A stretch of 64,000 nucleotides of DNA from Collimonas arenae. GTDB taxonomy: Bacteria > Pseudomonadota > Gammaproteobacteria > Burkholderiales > Burkholderiaceae_D. Position numbers and translations under genes: made by a program. Shown piece after piece: positions 1 through 7,539 of this stretch (position 1 is its first letter; every line of letters starts with the position of its first letter). The notes below the pieces were generated by a model, which did no database searches, had not been told where the DNA came from, and was given only the letters and a program-made list of their open reading frames with translations. The stretch lies in contig NZ_CP009962.1 of assembly GCF_000786695.1 (NCBI RefSeq), positions 4,960,001-5,024,000 on the forward strand, given 5' to 3'.

Positions 1-93
1 TTCAAGCAAATGCGTGAGCTTGAAATCGATCATGGCGGCAGAATTTATAAACTCAGGCTAACCCAGCTGAACAAGTTGATCCTGACAGCTTAA
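1..93 (+). CDS. hemP: Hemin uptake protein HemP, 3' end only
   Basis: The reading frame is open from base 1 and stops with TAA at 91-93, giving the last 30 residues of a small protein. The visible part carries the pattern 'I-hydrophilic-GG-x-IYKLRLT' followed by 'KLILT', which is the C-terminal signature of the HemP family (short proteins of about 60-80 residues found beside haem and siderophore uptake genes). The family is linked to haem uptake, probably in regulating receptor expression; no activity can be read from this fragment. The next genes (bfd, tonB-exbBD, bfr) fit an iron-responsive block. The start and promoter lie outside the window. Confidence 0.75.
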   Translation, partial: FKQMRELEIDHGGRIYKLRLTQLNKLILTA

Positions 94-192
94 GCACGTA
101 TCGCAAAAGCAGTTTTCATTCGCCAGAACTTGTGAAGCCCGCCTGCAACAAACGGAAGCCAGCCAGCGAGTCACACTAGGTAGGAGTACTTG

Positions 193-513
193 ATGGTCTC
201 GGAGAAAATCAATCCGGCTTTCGTAGAGCCCAACAGCGCACCGGCGCAACCGGAACTGCTGGTCTCGGCGGTACTGCACCTGATGTCGCATTACACCGTA
301 AACAGCCAGGAAGCCAGCGGTTGCGTCAAGCTGGCTTCGGTGATCGAGCGGCATTTGAAGGCGCTGGCCGATTTGCCCAATCTGGCGCCGGTGTTACGCG
401 CCACCTGCTTGCAGTTGTCAGAACAGTGGGGCACTGTGGTAGAGAGCACCATGCCGCCGCCGGAAAAATACAATCTGTTCAGCAGATTGGTTACCGGTAA
501 TCGAGCATGTTAG
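193..513 (+). CDS. Conserved small protein of unknown function in the iron block
   Basis: A 106-residue protein starting at ATG 193, chosen over the in-frame TTG at 190 because an AGGAG ribosome site lies at 182-186. I do not recognise a named domain. It has no signal peptide or membrane segment. The middle (about residues 25-75) looks helical, with a histidine-containing stretch 'HLMSHYTVN' and a later 'VIERHLKAL'. Two cysteines are present near residues 45 and 75, and the last residue is also Cys. It lies between hemP and bfd, 100 bases after hemP, so a role in iron or haem handling is inferred from position only. The coding frame is well supported by Shine-Dalgarno placement and GC-rich third positions. 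Confidence 0.7.
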   Translation: MVSEKINPAFVEPNSAPAQPELLVSAVLHLMSHYTVNSQEASGCVKLASVIERHLKALADLPNLAPVLRATCLQLSEQWGTVVESTMPPPEKYNLFSRLVTGNRAC

Positions 514-605
514 AGAAGTTTCAATAAACCATAAGGCCGCAATAGCATCTTTGTCGGCCAACTTTTATTTTTAATCTGCCTTCCACTATGGCAGTAAGGT
601 CCAAA

Positions 606-836
606 ATGATCGTTTGTGTATGTAACAACGTCTCTGATAGAAAAATCCGACAGGCTGTCGATTCAGGCATGACATCCATGTCTGAATTGCGCGAGAACCT
701 GGGGATTGCCACCTGCTGCGGCAAGTGCCATTCCTGTGCAAAAAGCGTATTGCGCGAGTGCCTTGATAACAAGGCGCCTGCAGCCCTTCGTCACGTTCAT
801 GCAATGGTGTTTCAACAAAATATACAAGCCGCTTAG
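606..836 (+). CDS. bfd: Bacterioferritin-associated ferredoxin Bfd
   Basis: A 76-residue [2Fe-2S] protein that in characterised species binds bacterioferritin and reduces its stored iron for release. The four cluster ligands of the family are at the expected positions: Cys4 and Cys6 in 'CVC' and Cys38 and Cys41 in 'CCGKC' (Cys37 is extra). ATG 606 is chosen because it puts these cysteines in register with E. coli Bfd; an upstream in-frame ATG at 588 would add six residues with no support. Its partner bfr lies 2.3 kb downstream, past tonB-exbBD. The stop codon overlaps a possible GTG start of tonB at 836, which suggests co-transcription. Confidence 0.93.
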   Translation: MIVCVCNNVSDRKIRQAVDSGMTSMSELRENLGIATCCGKCHSCAKSVLRECLDNKAPAALRHVHAMVFQQNIQAA

Positions 837-847
837 TGCCGGATGGA

Positions 848-1546
848 ATGAGCGCAACCATGTCGTCAGTAGCAATCAGTTATCCTGCGCTTGCATGGAA
901 AAAGATCAAACGCATCGGCCCGCTGGGAACGATCCTGTTGCTTCATGTCGCCTTCTTCTGGGCGCTGGAAAGTGGTTTGATTCATCAGGCTGCACAAGCC
1001 ATGCCGAAGGAAATTTTCGCCAGTTTCATCACTCCGGAAAAAGCGCCTGAACCACTGCCGCCCGTTCCGCAGCCGGTAGCGCCGAAAACCGTAGCCATCG
1101 TCAAAAAGAGCATTACGCCTCCGCGCCCCACGCCCGTCATCAACAACACACCGTCGGAAACCGCAATTTCAGTACCGACACCATCACCCCAACCGCAGCA
1201 ACATGAAGAAGCACCTGCCGCGCCAGCCCCTGTTCCGGCTCCCGTTGCAGCGCCGGCACAGCCACGCACGATTACCTCCGGCGTCGAATATATCCAGCCG
1301 CCCGATGTGAAATATCCAGCGATTTCCAAGCGCATGGGCGAAGAAGGCAAGTCGGTCATCCGTGTCCTGATCAATGAAAAAGGACATGCGGAGCGGGTCG
1401 AAGTGCAAAAATCATCTGGTTCGACCCGTCTCGACGATGCTGCCAAACAAGCCGTCATGCGCGCCTTGTTCAAACCATACACGGAAGATGGCAAGGCGCT
1501 GCCGGTATTTGCCATCGTGCCAATCAATTTTCAGTTATCCAATTAA
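848..1546 (+). CDS. tonB: Energy transducer TonB
   Basis: TonB spans the periplasm and passes energy from the ExbB-ExbD proton channel to outer-membrane receptors for siderophores and haem. The 232-residue protein has a short cytoplasmic N-terminus, one membrane anchor at about residues 24-46, a Pro/Ala-rich periplasmic linker (about 60-140, with repeated PxP, 'VAP' and 'APAPVPAP' stretches) and a C-terminal TonB domain of about 85 residues beginning near 'VKYPAISKR'. The YP motif and the terminal 'PINFQL' strand are typical. Start is uncertain: GTG 836, ATG 848 and ATG 860 are all in frame; 848 has GGA just upstream. exbB follows after 78 bases. Confidence 0.92.
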   Translation: MSATMSSVAISYPALAWKKIKRIGPLGTILLLHVAFFWALESGLIHQAAQAMPKEIFASFITPEKAPEPLPPVPQPVAPKTVAIVKKSITPPRPTPVINNTPSETAISVPTPSPQPQQHEEAPAAPAPVPAPVAAPAQPRTITSGVEYIQPPDVKYPAISKRMGEEGKSVIRVLINEKGHAERVEVQKSSGSTRLDDAAKQAVMRALFKPYTEDGKALPVFAIVPINFQLSN

Positions 1547-1624
1547 TCAAAGGTGCAGCCAGGCTTAGCCAAGCCGAGCGCCAATGTAGCCGCACTCACA
1601 TTACAGTTACAAGGGGAAGTCATC

Positions 1625-2374
1625 ATGGAAGCAAGTCCATACGGATTAGAGGCGCTCTGGGGCCAGGGCGATTTCGTTATCAAAAGCGTCGCAGTGCTAT
1701 TAGTCGCAATGTCGATCGCGTCGTGGTACGTGATCTTGACCAAGGCATTGCAAATCCTGCGCTTCCAGCGCGCAGCGCATGCCGCCGGACACCAATTCTG
1801 GGATACCACCAGCCTGCCGGAAGGAATTGCCACGCTGGGTAGCGAAAACCCGTTTGCCGAAGTCGCGCAGGCAGGCGTTTCCTCAATGCGCCACCATGCT
1901 GCGCACAAAGGTCATCTGCACGACCAATTATCGGTCAGCGACTGGGTCACGCTGTCTTTGCGGCAGGCAATCGACGAGGTCTCAGGCAAGCTGCAGGCAG
2001 GCATGGCGGTACTGGCTTCCGTCGGTTCAACTGCACCTTTCGTGGGCTTGTTTGGCACCGTGTGGGGCATTTATCACGCATTGGTGTCGATCGGCACATC
2101 CGGCCAAGCCAGCATCGACAAGGTCGCCGGCCCGGTCGGCGAAGCGCTGATCATGACTGCACTCGGCCTGGCGGTGGCGATTCCTGCCACCTTCGGCTAT
2201 AACGCCCTGGTGCGTGGCAATAAGACCATTATCGCCAAATTGAATAAATTCGGCTTCGACCTGCACGCTCTGTTTGTGACAGGTTCCCGCTCCAGCAATA
2301 ATGAAGCGGACAGCGCAAGCGGTGCCGGCGGTTCAGGCAATGGCGCCAAACTGGTCGCCGTGAAAGGTGCATGA
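1625..2374 (+). CDS. exbB: TonB-system proton channel subunit ExbB (MotA/TolQ/ExbB family)
   Basis: A 249-residue inner-membrane protein forming the pentameric proton channel that energises TonB. Three membrane segments are visible: about residues 15-38, 125-155 (with the conserved 'GSTAPFVGLFGTVWGI' region) and 170-195 ('EALIMTALGLAVAIPA'), with the large cytoplasmic loop between the first and second. The conserved Glu near 'GEALI' and Thr residues of the channel are present. ATG 1625 is chosen because AAGGGGAA precedes it and the family begins shortly before the first membrane segment. It overlaps exbD by four bases (ATGA), indicating translational coupling. Confidence 0.95.
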   Translation: MEASPYGLEALWGQGDFVIKSVAVLLVAMSIASWYVILTKALQILRFQRAAHAAGHQFWDTTSLPEGIATLGSENPFAEVAQAGVSSMRHHAAHKGHLHDQLSVSDWVTLSLRQAIDEVSGKLQAGMAVLASVGSTAPFVGLFGTVWGIYHALVSIGTSGQASIDKVAGPVGEALIMTALGLAVAIPATFGYNALVRGNKTIIAKLNKFGFDLHALFVTGSRSSNNEADSASGAGGSGNGAKLVAVKGA

Positions 2375-2790
2375 TGGGTATGGGCTCCCTGTCCGATTCG
2401 GACGACGATTTCAATCCGGAAATCAATACCACACCGCTGGTGGACGTGATGTTGGTGCTGCTGATTATCTTCATCATGACCATTCCGGTGATGAACCATG
2501 CGGTCAAGATCGATCTGCCGCGTGCAACCAATCAGCCTGACCAGACCAAGCCGGAAAACATCAACCTGGCGATCGACGCCGACGGCAAACTGTTCTGGAA
2601 CGAAGAGGCGATAGACCACAACGAACTGACCTCGCGGATCGCGACAGCAGCGCAAAAGCAGCCGCAACCGGAGTTGCATTTACGGGCGGCACGTACCGTG
2701 CAATATGAAAAGGTAGCTCAAGTGATGGCTGCAGCGCAGTCGGGTGGCCTGGGGAAAATCGGTTTCGTTACTGAACCTGACGCCAAGTAA
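2371..2790 (+). CDS. exbD: TonB-system subunit ExbD
   Basis: A 139-residue partner of ExbB, with one membrane segment (about residues 22-43) and a periplasmic C-terminal domain. The key proton-carrying aspartate is Asp25 in 'TTPLVDVMLVLL', the same position as in E. coli ExbD. The start overlaps the exbB stop; a double ATG (2371 and 2374) makes the exact initiator ambiguous. A hairpin terminator follows at 2813-2841, so tonB-exbB-exbD ends a transcription unit here, and bfr is expressed separately. Confidence 0.95.
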   Translation: MMGMGSLSDSDDDFNPEINTTPLVDVMLVLLIIFIMTIPVMNHAVKIDLPRATNQPDQTKPENINLAIDADGKLFWNEEAIDHNELTSRIATAAQKQPQPELHLRAARTVQYEKVAQVMAAAQSGGLGKIGFVTEPDAK

Positions 2791-2812
2791 GACTAGTCGC
2801 CGACATCCTCCA

Positions 2813-2841
2813 GGGCCTGTGCATCTTTCATGCACGGGCCC
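2813..2841 (+). terminator. Hairpin terminator after exbD
   Basis: Inverted repeat GGGCCTGTGCAT ... ATGCACGGGCCC with a short CTTTC loop and one G-T wobble, followed by TATTCATTT. It starts 22 bases after the exbD stop. The U tract is weak, so some read-through towards bfr is possible. Confidence 0.75.
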
Positions 2842-2916
2842 TATTCATTTCTGGCGACGATAAACTCGCACTATCTTGAGCTCACCTGGGTACTTTACCG
2901 ATGCACAAATCACAAT

Positions 2917-2935
2917 GAAAATGATTCGCGCTATC
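2917..2935 (+). promoter_or_regulatory. Candidate Fur box upstream of bfr
   Basis: The 19-base site GAAAATGATTCGCGCTATC matches the classical Fur consensus GATAATGATAATCATTATC at 13 of 19 positions by hand count. It lies in the 303-base gap between exbD and bfr, about 160 bases before the bfr start. Position and gene content (iron storage) make Fur control plausible; the right half-site is degraded, so this is only a candidate. Confidence 0.35.
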
Positions 2936-3093
2936 TAATGATGAAAAAGCTTTTTGCTTGCGCTATCATGGCTGCGATTTCGGTTGAACTTCGGTTATAC
3001 GACGCTCCGATCATGTGAGAAGCCGGCATAAATACTGAGTTACCGTACTTTATCGCCGCCCCACTCTGCCCCAACACCATAGCGAGGTCCCCC

Positions 3094-3564
3094 ATGCAAG
3101 GCGAAAAACAAATCATCACGCTGCTCAATGCGCAGCTCACCAACGAACTGACAGCGATCAACCAGTACTTCCTGCATGCCCGCATGTACAAGCATTGGGG
3201 CCTGGAAAAACTCGGCAAGAAGGAATACGAAGAGTCGATCGGTGAAATGAAACACGCCGACAAGCTGATTGACCGTATCCTGATGCTCAACGGATTGCCG
3301 AACCTGCAAGCATTGCACAAGCTGATGATCGGCGAATCGACGCCGGAAATGCTGGAATGCGACCTGAAACTGGAGCAAGGCGCGCAGAAAACCGTCAAGG
3401 AAGGTATCGCCGCTTGCGAAAAAGCCGGAGACTACGTGTCGCGTGAATTGTTCGTGGAAATTCTCGAAGATACCGAAGAGCATATCGACTGGCTGGAAAC
3501 ACAGCTCGATCTGATCGACAAAGTCGGCCTGCAAAACTTCCTGCAAAGCCAGATGGAAGCCTGA
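3094..3564 (+). CDS. bfr: Bacterioferritin, haem-binding iron storage protein
   Basis: A 156-residue ferritin-like four-helix protein that assembles into a 24-subunit shell storing ferric iron, with haem between subunit pairs. Ferroxidase ligands are at family positions: Glu18, Glu51, His54, the Glu near 94, and Glu/His in 'EDTEEHIDW' (about 127 and 130). Met52, the axial haem ligand, is present in 'GEMKHAD', so this is the haem-binding type. Length equals E. coli Bfr. The start follows a 'CGAGGTCCCCC' leader. It is transcribed alone, between two terminators; Bfd, its reductase partner, is encoded 2.3 kb upstream. Confidence 0.97.
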   Translation: MQGEKQIITLLNAQLTNELTAINQYFLHARMYKHWGLEKLGKKEYEESIGEMKHADKLIDRILMLNGLPNLQALHKLMIGESTPEMLECDLKLEQGAQKTVKEGIAACEKAGDYVSRELFVEILEDTEEHIDWLETQLDLIDKVGLQNFLQSQMEA

Positions 3565-3597
3565 TTGGCGATCTGAACCGACACCAGTCACAAATAC

Positions 3598-3637
3598 AAA
3601 GCGGCTCCCGACATCACGTCGGGAGCCGCTTTTTTTC
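3598..3637. terminator. Bidirectional terminator between bfr and the YggU gene
   Basis: A near-perfect stem AAAGCGGCTCCCGAC / GTCGGGAGCCGCTTT with an ATCAC loop and seven T residues on the plus side; A residues on the other side also allow termination of the minus-strand yggT-yggU transcript. Confidence 0.92.
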
Positions 3638-3641
3638 GTCC

Positions 3642-3986
3642 TTACTGCTCCGAAGCCAGTAAGCGGCGCATAGCGGAGTCGGGGCTCACTTGCGGCCCGG
3701 TCACCTCGACCAGTTTTCTCTTGCTGGTCTGGCCGTGAGTGATGATTACCTTGCTGCGCGACACGTCGAGCATCTCTGCCAGGAAGCGAATCAGGGCTTC
3801 GTTCGCCTTGCCTTCGATGGGTTGCGCCTGCAGACGCACCTTGAGGACGCCTTCAAGCGGACCGATTACCTGACTTTTCCTCGCATTCGGCGTAATCTGC
3901 AGCGCCAGGCGAACACCACCGTCTATCGCAGAGCACCAGGACGCACCCGGGGCTGCAAGCGCGCCAGTGACCTCCTGACGACTCAT
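3642..3986 (-). CDS. DUF167 (YggU) family protein
   Basis: A 114-residue soluble protein of the DUF167/YggU family, a small alpha/beta fold of unknown biochemical role. The family signature is clear: 'ITPNARKSQV' near residue 32, 'LKVRLQAQPIEGKANEALI' near 48-66 and 'ITHGQTSKRKLVEV' near 82. The N-terminal 20 residues are an extension rich in Ala/Ser. Its ATG overlaps the stop of the upstream yggT gene by four bases, so the two are translationally coupled, an arrangement seen in many proteobacteria. A bidirectional terminator follows. Confidence 0.88.
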   Translation of the reverse strand: MSRQEVTGALAAPGASWCSAIDGGVRLALQITPNARKSQVIGPLEGVLKVRLQAQPIEGKANEALIRFLAEMLDVSRSKVIITHGQTSKRKLVEVTGPQVSPDSAMRRLLASEQ

Positions 3987-4525
3987 GCAACCATCGTGAT
4001 CAGATAAATCACCAGCTGATGTACTACGCGCAAAAGTATCAGGGCCGCCAGCGGCGACAGGTCGACATTACCGATCAGCGGGATGATCCTGCGCAGAGGC
4101 CGCAACAACGGCTCGTTGAGAGCCCGCACGAAGGGAGCCAGAGGAGCATTCGGATTAACCCAGCTAAAAATCGCTTCAATGATCAGCAATGCGATCAGCC
4201 CATAGAAAACCCACTGGAAAAAAAGCAATGCCGACAGACTGAAAATCAAAGAAGCGTTGAACGCCGACCTGACGCCAAGCTCAAGAAGAATACAGATGAC
4301 CGCGACCAGCACAGCAGCGATCAGGCTGGCCCAATCGTAGCCGCCGACCCCTGGCAAAACCCGACGCATCGGCTTTACCGCCCAGTCAGACAGGGTAAAG
4401 ATGAATTGCGCAAGCTGTTGCGGCGGCCGTACGCGCACCGCCTGAATCCAGAATCGAAGTAACAGGACACCGCCCAGGACGCTGGCGATGGTTTCGATAA
4501 TCAAGCTAAATATATTCTGCAACAC
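3983..4525 (-). CDS. YggT family integral membrane protein
   Basis: A 180-residue inner-membrane protein made of two YGGT repeats. Each repeat has a hydrophobic hairpin and a conserved 'W-x-NPNAPLAPFVRALNEPLLRPLRR' type segment; the second is clearest (about residues 125-150), the first is seen as 'FTLSDWAVKPMRRVLPG' near residues 43-60. The family has been linked to membrane or osmotic functions but has no firm biochemical role. It is coupled to the YggU gene. In many relatives proC precedes it; here a 346-base gap does. Confidence 0.88.
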   Translation of the reverse strand: MLQNIFSLIIETIASVLGGVLLLRFWIQAVRVRPPQQLAQFIFTLSDWAVKPMRRVLPGVGGYDWASLIAAVLVAVICILLELGVRSAFNASLIFSLSALLFFQWVFYGLIALLIIEAIFSWVNPNAPLAPFVRALNEPLLRPLRRIIPLIGNVDLSPLAALILLRVVHQLVIYLITMVA

Positions 4526-4799
4526 GACGTGTTTCCTTTTCCAGATGGGGCAGTGATTCGGGCTGGGCGGCAGCGATGTAAGCAGGCCGTTGCAGCCAAT
4601 ATACTAGAACTTATTTGATAAATCTTGGCGATATGCGTTCTCCCTGCATGCTCGAATAAAGGAGAAAGAGATTTCAAATGAGCAGATAACCGCCATCGTA
4701 ACGGCTATTTCACATTGATCGGAATAGGCGTCGACATGCTGTGACGCCAATCGGATGGGGGAATATCGGCAATGCTTGCCATGCTCCGGAAAATAAAAA
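4526..4799. other. Intergenic stretch upstream of yggT
   Basis: Non-coding gap between the yggT start and the terminator of the H1-like gene. It should hold the yggT promoter on the minus strand. I see no convincing ORF, tRNA or repeat. Confidence 0.5.
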
Positions 4800-4830
4800 C
4801 CCGCTGGATAGCACTAGGCTATACAGCGGG
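4800..4830 (-). terminator. Terminator of the histone H1-like gene
   Basis: Two-part stem CCCGCTG ... CAGCGGG enclosing ATAGC ... GCTAT. On the minus strand it is followed by GTTTTTATTTT. It lies about 40 bases after the stop of the H1-like gene. Confidence 0.85.
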
Positions 4831-4871
4831 CGATGCATCTGAATCAGATCAGATGCGCTGGCAAGCCCTGA

Positions 4872-5627
4872 TTAAGGACGTGTGCCAGTTGGGAACGGCC
4901 AGGCTGCTGCCGGATTGAGCACAGTCTTTACGGCTGGCTCAGCTGCTGCAGGTTTTGCAACTGCCTTCTTGGCTGCAGGTTTAGCTGCTGCCTTTTTTAC
5001 AGCTGGCTTTGCTGCCGCTGCAGGTTTGGCGGCAGGTTTAGCTGCTGCCTTAGCTACCGGCTTTTTTGCTGCTGGCTTAGCCGCGACTTTCTTAACTGCC
5101 GGCTTTTTTGCCGCTGGTTTAGCTGCTGCTTTCGCTACTGGCTTTTTTGCTGCAGGTTTAGCTGCTGCTTTCGCTGCCGGCTTTTTTGCCGCTGGTTTAG
5201 CTGCTGCTTTCGCTGCCGGCTTTTTCGCTGCAGGTTTAGCTGCAACTTTCTTTGCTACCGGCTTTTTCGCTGCAGGTTTAGCTGCTGCTTTCTTAGCTAC
5301 TGGCTTGGCTGCTGCTTTAGCTACTGGCTTCTTCGCTACAGCTTTCTTAGCAACTGGCTTCTTAGCTGCTGGCTTGGCTGCTGCTTTAGCTACTGGCTTC
5401 TTCGCTACAGCTTTCTTAGCAACTGGCTTCTTAGCTGCTGGCTTGGCTGCTGCTTTAGCTGCAGGTTTCGCGGCTGCTTTAGCTACCGGTTTTTTCGCTA
5501 CAGCTTTTTTAGCAACTGGCTTCTTAGCTGCTGGTTTTGCTGCTGCTTTAGCTACTGGCTTTTTAGCCGGAGCTGCTTTCTTCGCAGCGGGTTTCTTCGC
5601 TGCGGCTTTCTTTGTTGCTGTTGCCAT
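4872..5627 (-). CDS. Histone H1-like Ala/Lys/Pro-repeat DNA-binding protein
   Basis: A 251-residue protein composed almost entirely of Ala, Lys, Pro and Val, built from units such as 'AAAKPAAKKPVAK'. This resembles bacterial H1-like nucleoid proteins (HctB/AlgP type tails) that bind DNA through lysines; the repeat region is expected to be disordered. Only the last about 22 residues differ, ending in a motif around 'WPFPTG', which is typical of betaproteobacterial members. A strong ribosome site (AAGGAG, seven bases before ATG) supports the start. The gene holds a perfect 69-base tandem repeat at 5302-5439, so length probably varies between strains. A terminator follows. Low-complexity sequence limits homology-based naming. 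Confidence 0.88.
   Translation of the reverse strand: MATATKKAAAKKPAAKKAAPAKKPVAKAAAKPAAKKPVAKKAVAKKPVAKAAAKPAAKAAAKPAAKKPVAKKAVAKKPVAKAAAKPAAKKPVAKKAVAKKPVAKAAAKPVAKKAAAKPAAKKPVAKKVAAKPAAKKPAAKAAAKPAAKKPAAKAAAKPAAKKPVAKAAAKPAAKKPAVKKVAAKPAAKKPVAKAAAKPAAKPAAAAKPAVKKAAAKPAAKKAVAKPAAAEPAVKTVLNPAAAWPFPTGTRP
5302..5460 (-). repeat. 69-base tandem repeat inside the H1-like gene
   Basis: Copies at 5302-5370 and 5371-5439 are identical by eye, and the first 21 bases of a third copy follow to 5460. The period is 23 codons, so copy-number changes keep the frame. Looser 36-60 base repeats of the same type cover most of 4970-5600. Confidence 0.85.
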
Positions 5628-5876
5628 TTTGTTTCTCCTTCACGTGATGGAAAAAATCAAGCTCCAAGTTGGAAACCCGACGAACCCATCGCGATGGGAA
5701 CGGCGGATTATTCATCGGCGCAATCAACTCTGCTTGCGCTAATGAATTCGGCACCAGCTGAACTGCTCCATCCCCTCATTGATGCAGCACTTCAGCCATT
5801 ATTGGCCAAGGTCTTTTCACCAGTTCCACGACTGGAGAAAAGGTATTCGCGACGCCTGCCGGCGGCGATCCTTAGC
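5628..5876. other. Intergenic stretch upstream of the H1-like gene
   Basis: Holds the ribosome site and presumably the minus-strand promoter of the H1-like gene. No gene is supported; short open frames here lack start signals. Confidence 0.5.
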
Positions 5877-5883
5877 CAAAAAA

Positions 5884-5905
5884 ACGCCAGCGGCTAGGCC
5901 GGCGT
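5884..5905 (-). terminator. Second hairpin downstream of nrdB
   Basis: ACGCC ... GGCGT stem with partial inner pairing, followed on the minus strand by seven T residues. It lies about 225 bases past the nrdB stop, behind another terminator, and may act as a back-up or end an unseen short RNA. Confidence 0.6.
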
Positions 5906-5947
5906 CGGAATTCTGTTACAAAAATTTTTAGATTTTTCCAAAGAAAA

Positions 5948-5982
5948 CGCCGCCAAACCCGACTGAATCGGGGTAAGCGGCG
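5948..5982 (-). terminator. Terminator downstream of nrdB
   Basis: Two-part stem CGCCGC ... GCGGCG enclosing ACCCGA ... TCGGGGT, followed on the minus strand by GTTTTCTTT. Confidence 0.75.
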
Positions 5983-6129
5983 ACAACAGATAAGTACGTT
6001 TCTGTCTTTGGTTGTTCATTAAGTTTGGAAATCACCTTTCAGTTTGCAGACTTTTTTATGTACTAAGCGCTGCAGGTCTCCTCACCTCATCCATCTACTA
6101 CGATAATTCTTGTCCGAGATCTGAAGCCT

Positions 6130-7332
6130 TTATTCCCAGTTCAGTGCACCGCCGGTTTGGTATTCGATCACACGAGTCTCAAAAAAGTTGCGTTCTTTTT
6201 TCAGATCGATCATCTCACTCATCCAGGGGAAGGGATTTTCTTCCTGAGGGAACATCGGGTCCAGTCCGATCTGTTGCGCGCGGCGATTTGCGATGAACCG
6301 CAAATACCCTTTGAACATTGGCGCATTCAAACCGAGCACTCCACGCGGCATTGTATCCTCTGCGTAGCGATATTCCAACTCCACTGCGCTTAAAAACAAC
6401 GCTTTAATTTCATCGCGGAATTCAGGCGTCCACAAATGCGGGTTTTCCATCTTGATCGTGTTGATCAAATCGATCCCGAAATTGCAGTGCATCGACTCGT
6501 CGCGCAGAATGTATTGATACTGTTCGGCGGCGCCCATCATCTTGTTCTGACGGCCCAGCGCAAGGATCTGCGTGAATCCGACGTAGAAGAAAAGTCCTTC
6601 CATGATGCAAGCAAACACAATCAGCGAGCGCAACAATTTCTGATCGTTTTCAGTCGTACCGGTCTTGAACTCTGGATCGGTCAACGTATTGATAAAGGGG
6701 ATCAGGAATTCGTCTTTGTCGCGAATCGATTTGACTTCGTGATACGCGTTGAAGATTTCGGCTTCGTCCAAACCCAGCGATTCAACGATGTATTGATAGG
6801 CGTGGGTGTGAATCGCTTCCTCGAAAGCCTGGCGCAACAGGTACTGGCGGCACTCCGGCGCAGTGATGTGGCGATAGGTGCCGAGCACGATATTGTTGGC
6901 GGCGAGCGAGTCGGCTGTGACGAAAAATCCCAGGTTACGCTTGACCAGGCGACGTTCGTCATCCGTCAGGCCGTTCGGATTCTTCCACAGCTCGATATCG
7001 CGCTGCATGTTGATTTCCTGCGGCATCCAGTGGTTGGCGCAGCCGGCCAGGTATTTGTCCCAGGCCCATTTGTACTTGAAAGGCACCAACTGGTTGACGT
7101 CGGTATGGCCATTGATGATGCGCTTGTCGGCAGCATTCACGCGATGGGTGACATCGACCACGGGTGCTGCAGTGGCTTGCCCCACCAGCGATGGATCCAG
7201 TGCGGCATCAGACATTTGCGAACGAGCCGAAGGAGCAAACGCTGGCTGCGCACCTTGTAAATGCGGTTGCGGCGGCATGGCCGGAGCACGAGGAGCGGGT
7301 GCTGAACTTGTTTCTTCATCCCAGGAGAGCAT
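6130..7332 (-). CDS. nrdB: Class Ia ribonucleotide reductase, beta subunit NrdB
   Basis: The small subunit holds the di-iron centre and tyrosyl radical that start reduction of ribonucleoside diphosphates in NrdA. The 400-residue protein shows the ferritin-like ligand set: Asp in 'TADSLAAN', Glu and His in '[10 protein letters not shown]' (Glu-x2-His) with the radical Tyr as the last residue of that motif, and the second Glu-x2-His in 'RDESMHCNF'. The C-terminus, which docks on NrdA, ends 'GGALNWE'. The start is ATG 7332 (AAAGGAAAAAG upstream) rather than ATG 7365. About 65 N-terminal residues are a Pro/Ala/Gln-rich extension. It follows nrdA after 207 bases and is probably co-transcribed. Confidence 0.95.
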   Translation of the reverse strand: MLSWDEETSSAPAPRAPAMPPQPHLQGAQPAFAPSARSQMSDAALDPSLVGQATAAPVVDVTHRVNAADKRIINGHTDVNQLVPFKYKWAWDKYLAGCANHWMPQEINMQRDIELWKNPNGLTDDERRLVKRNLGFFVTADSLAANNIVLGTYRHITAPECRQYLLRQAFEEAIHTHAYQYIVESLGLDEAEIFNAYHEVKSIRDKDEFLIPFINTLTDPEFKTGTTENDQKLLRSLIVFACIMEGLFFYVGFTQILALGRQNKMMGAAEQYQYILRDESMHCNFGIDLINTIKMENPHLWTPEFRDEIKALFLSAVELEYRYAEDTMPRGVLGLNAPMFKGYLRFIANRRAQQIGLDPMFPQEENPFPWMSEMIDLKKERNFFETRVIEYQTGGALNWE

Positions 7333-7539
7333 TCTTTTTCCTTTTATCTTCATCAGGCGGAGCAAGGGAAATCACCCTGCTACATGGCATCACCGCTTTG
7401 CGCCGCCATTTTCTCTTTACAATCTGACCGTTCTACCTGGTCAGTCGGAGGTCTGTTGCCCAGCTACGCTGGTTCGCCACCGGTGTTGGCAAGTGGCACG
7501 ACCTCACAATTTATAGTGTGACTGCTTGCTTGTTGCGAA

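Noticed and set aside
4970..5600. Regular repeats that could suggest a CRISPR array
   Set aside because: The repeats are contiguous coding repeats of 36-69 bases with no unique spacers, inside one reading frame.
4882..5742. Open frame of 286 codons on the plus strand opposite the H1-like gene
   Set aside because: An artefact of the repeat: Ala/Lys codons on one strand read as Ala/Gly/Phe repeats on the other. The minus-strand frame has the ribosome site and terminator.
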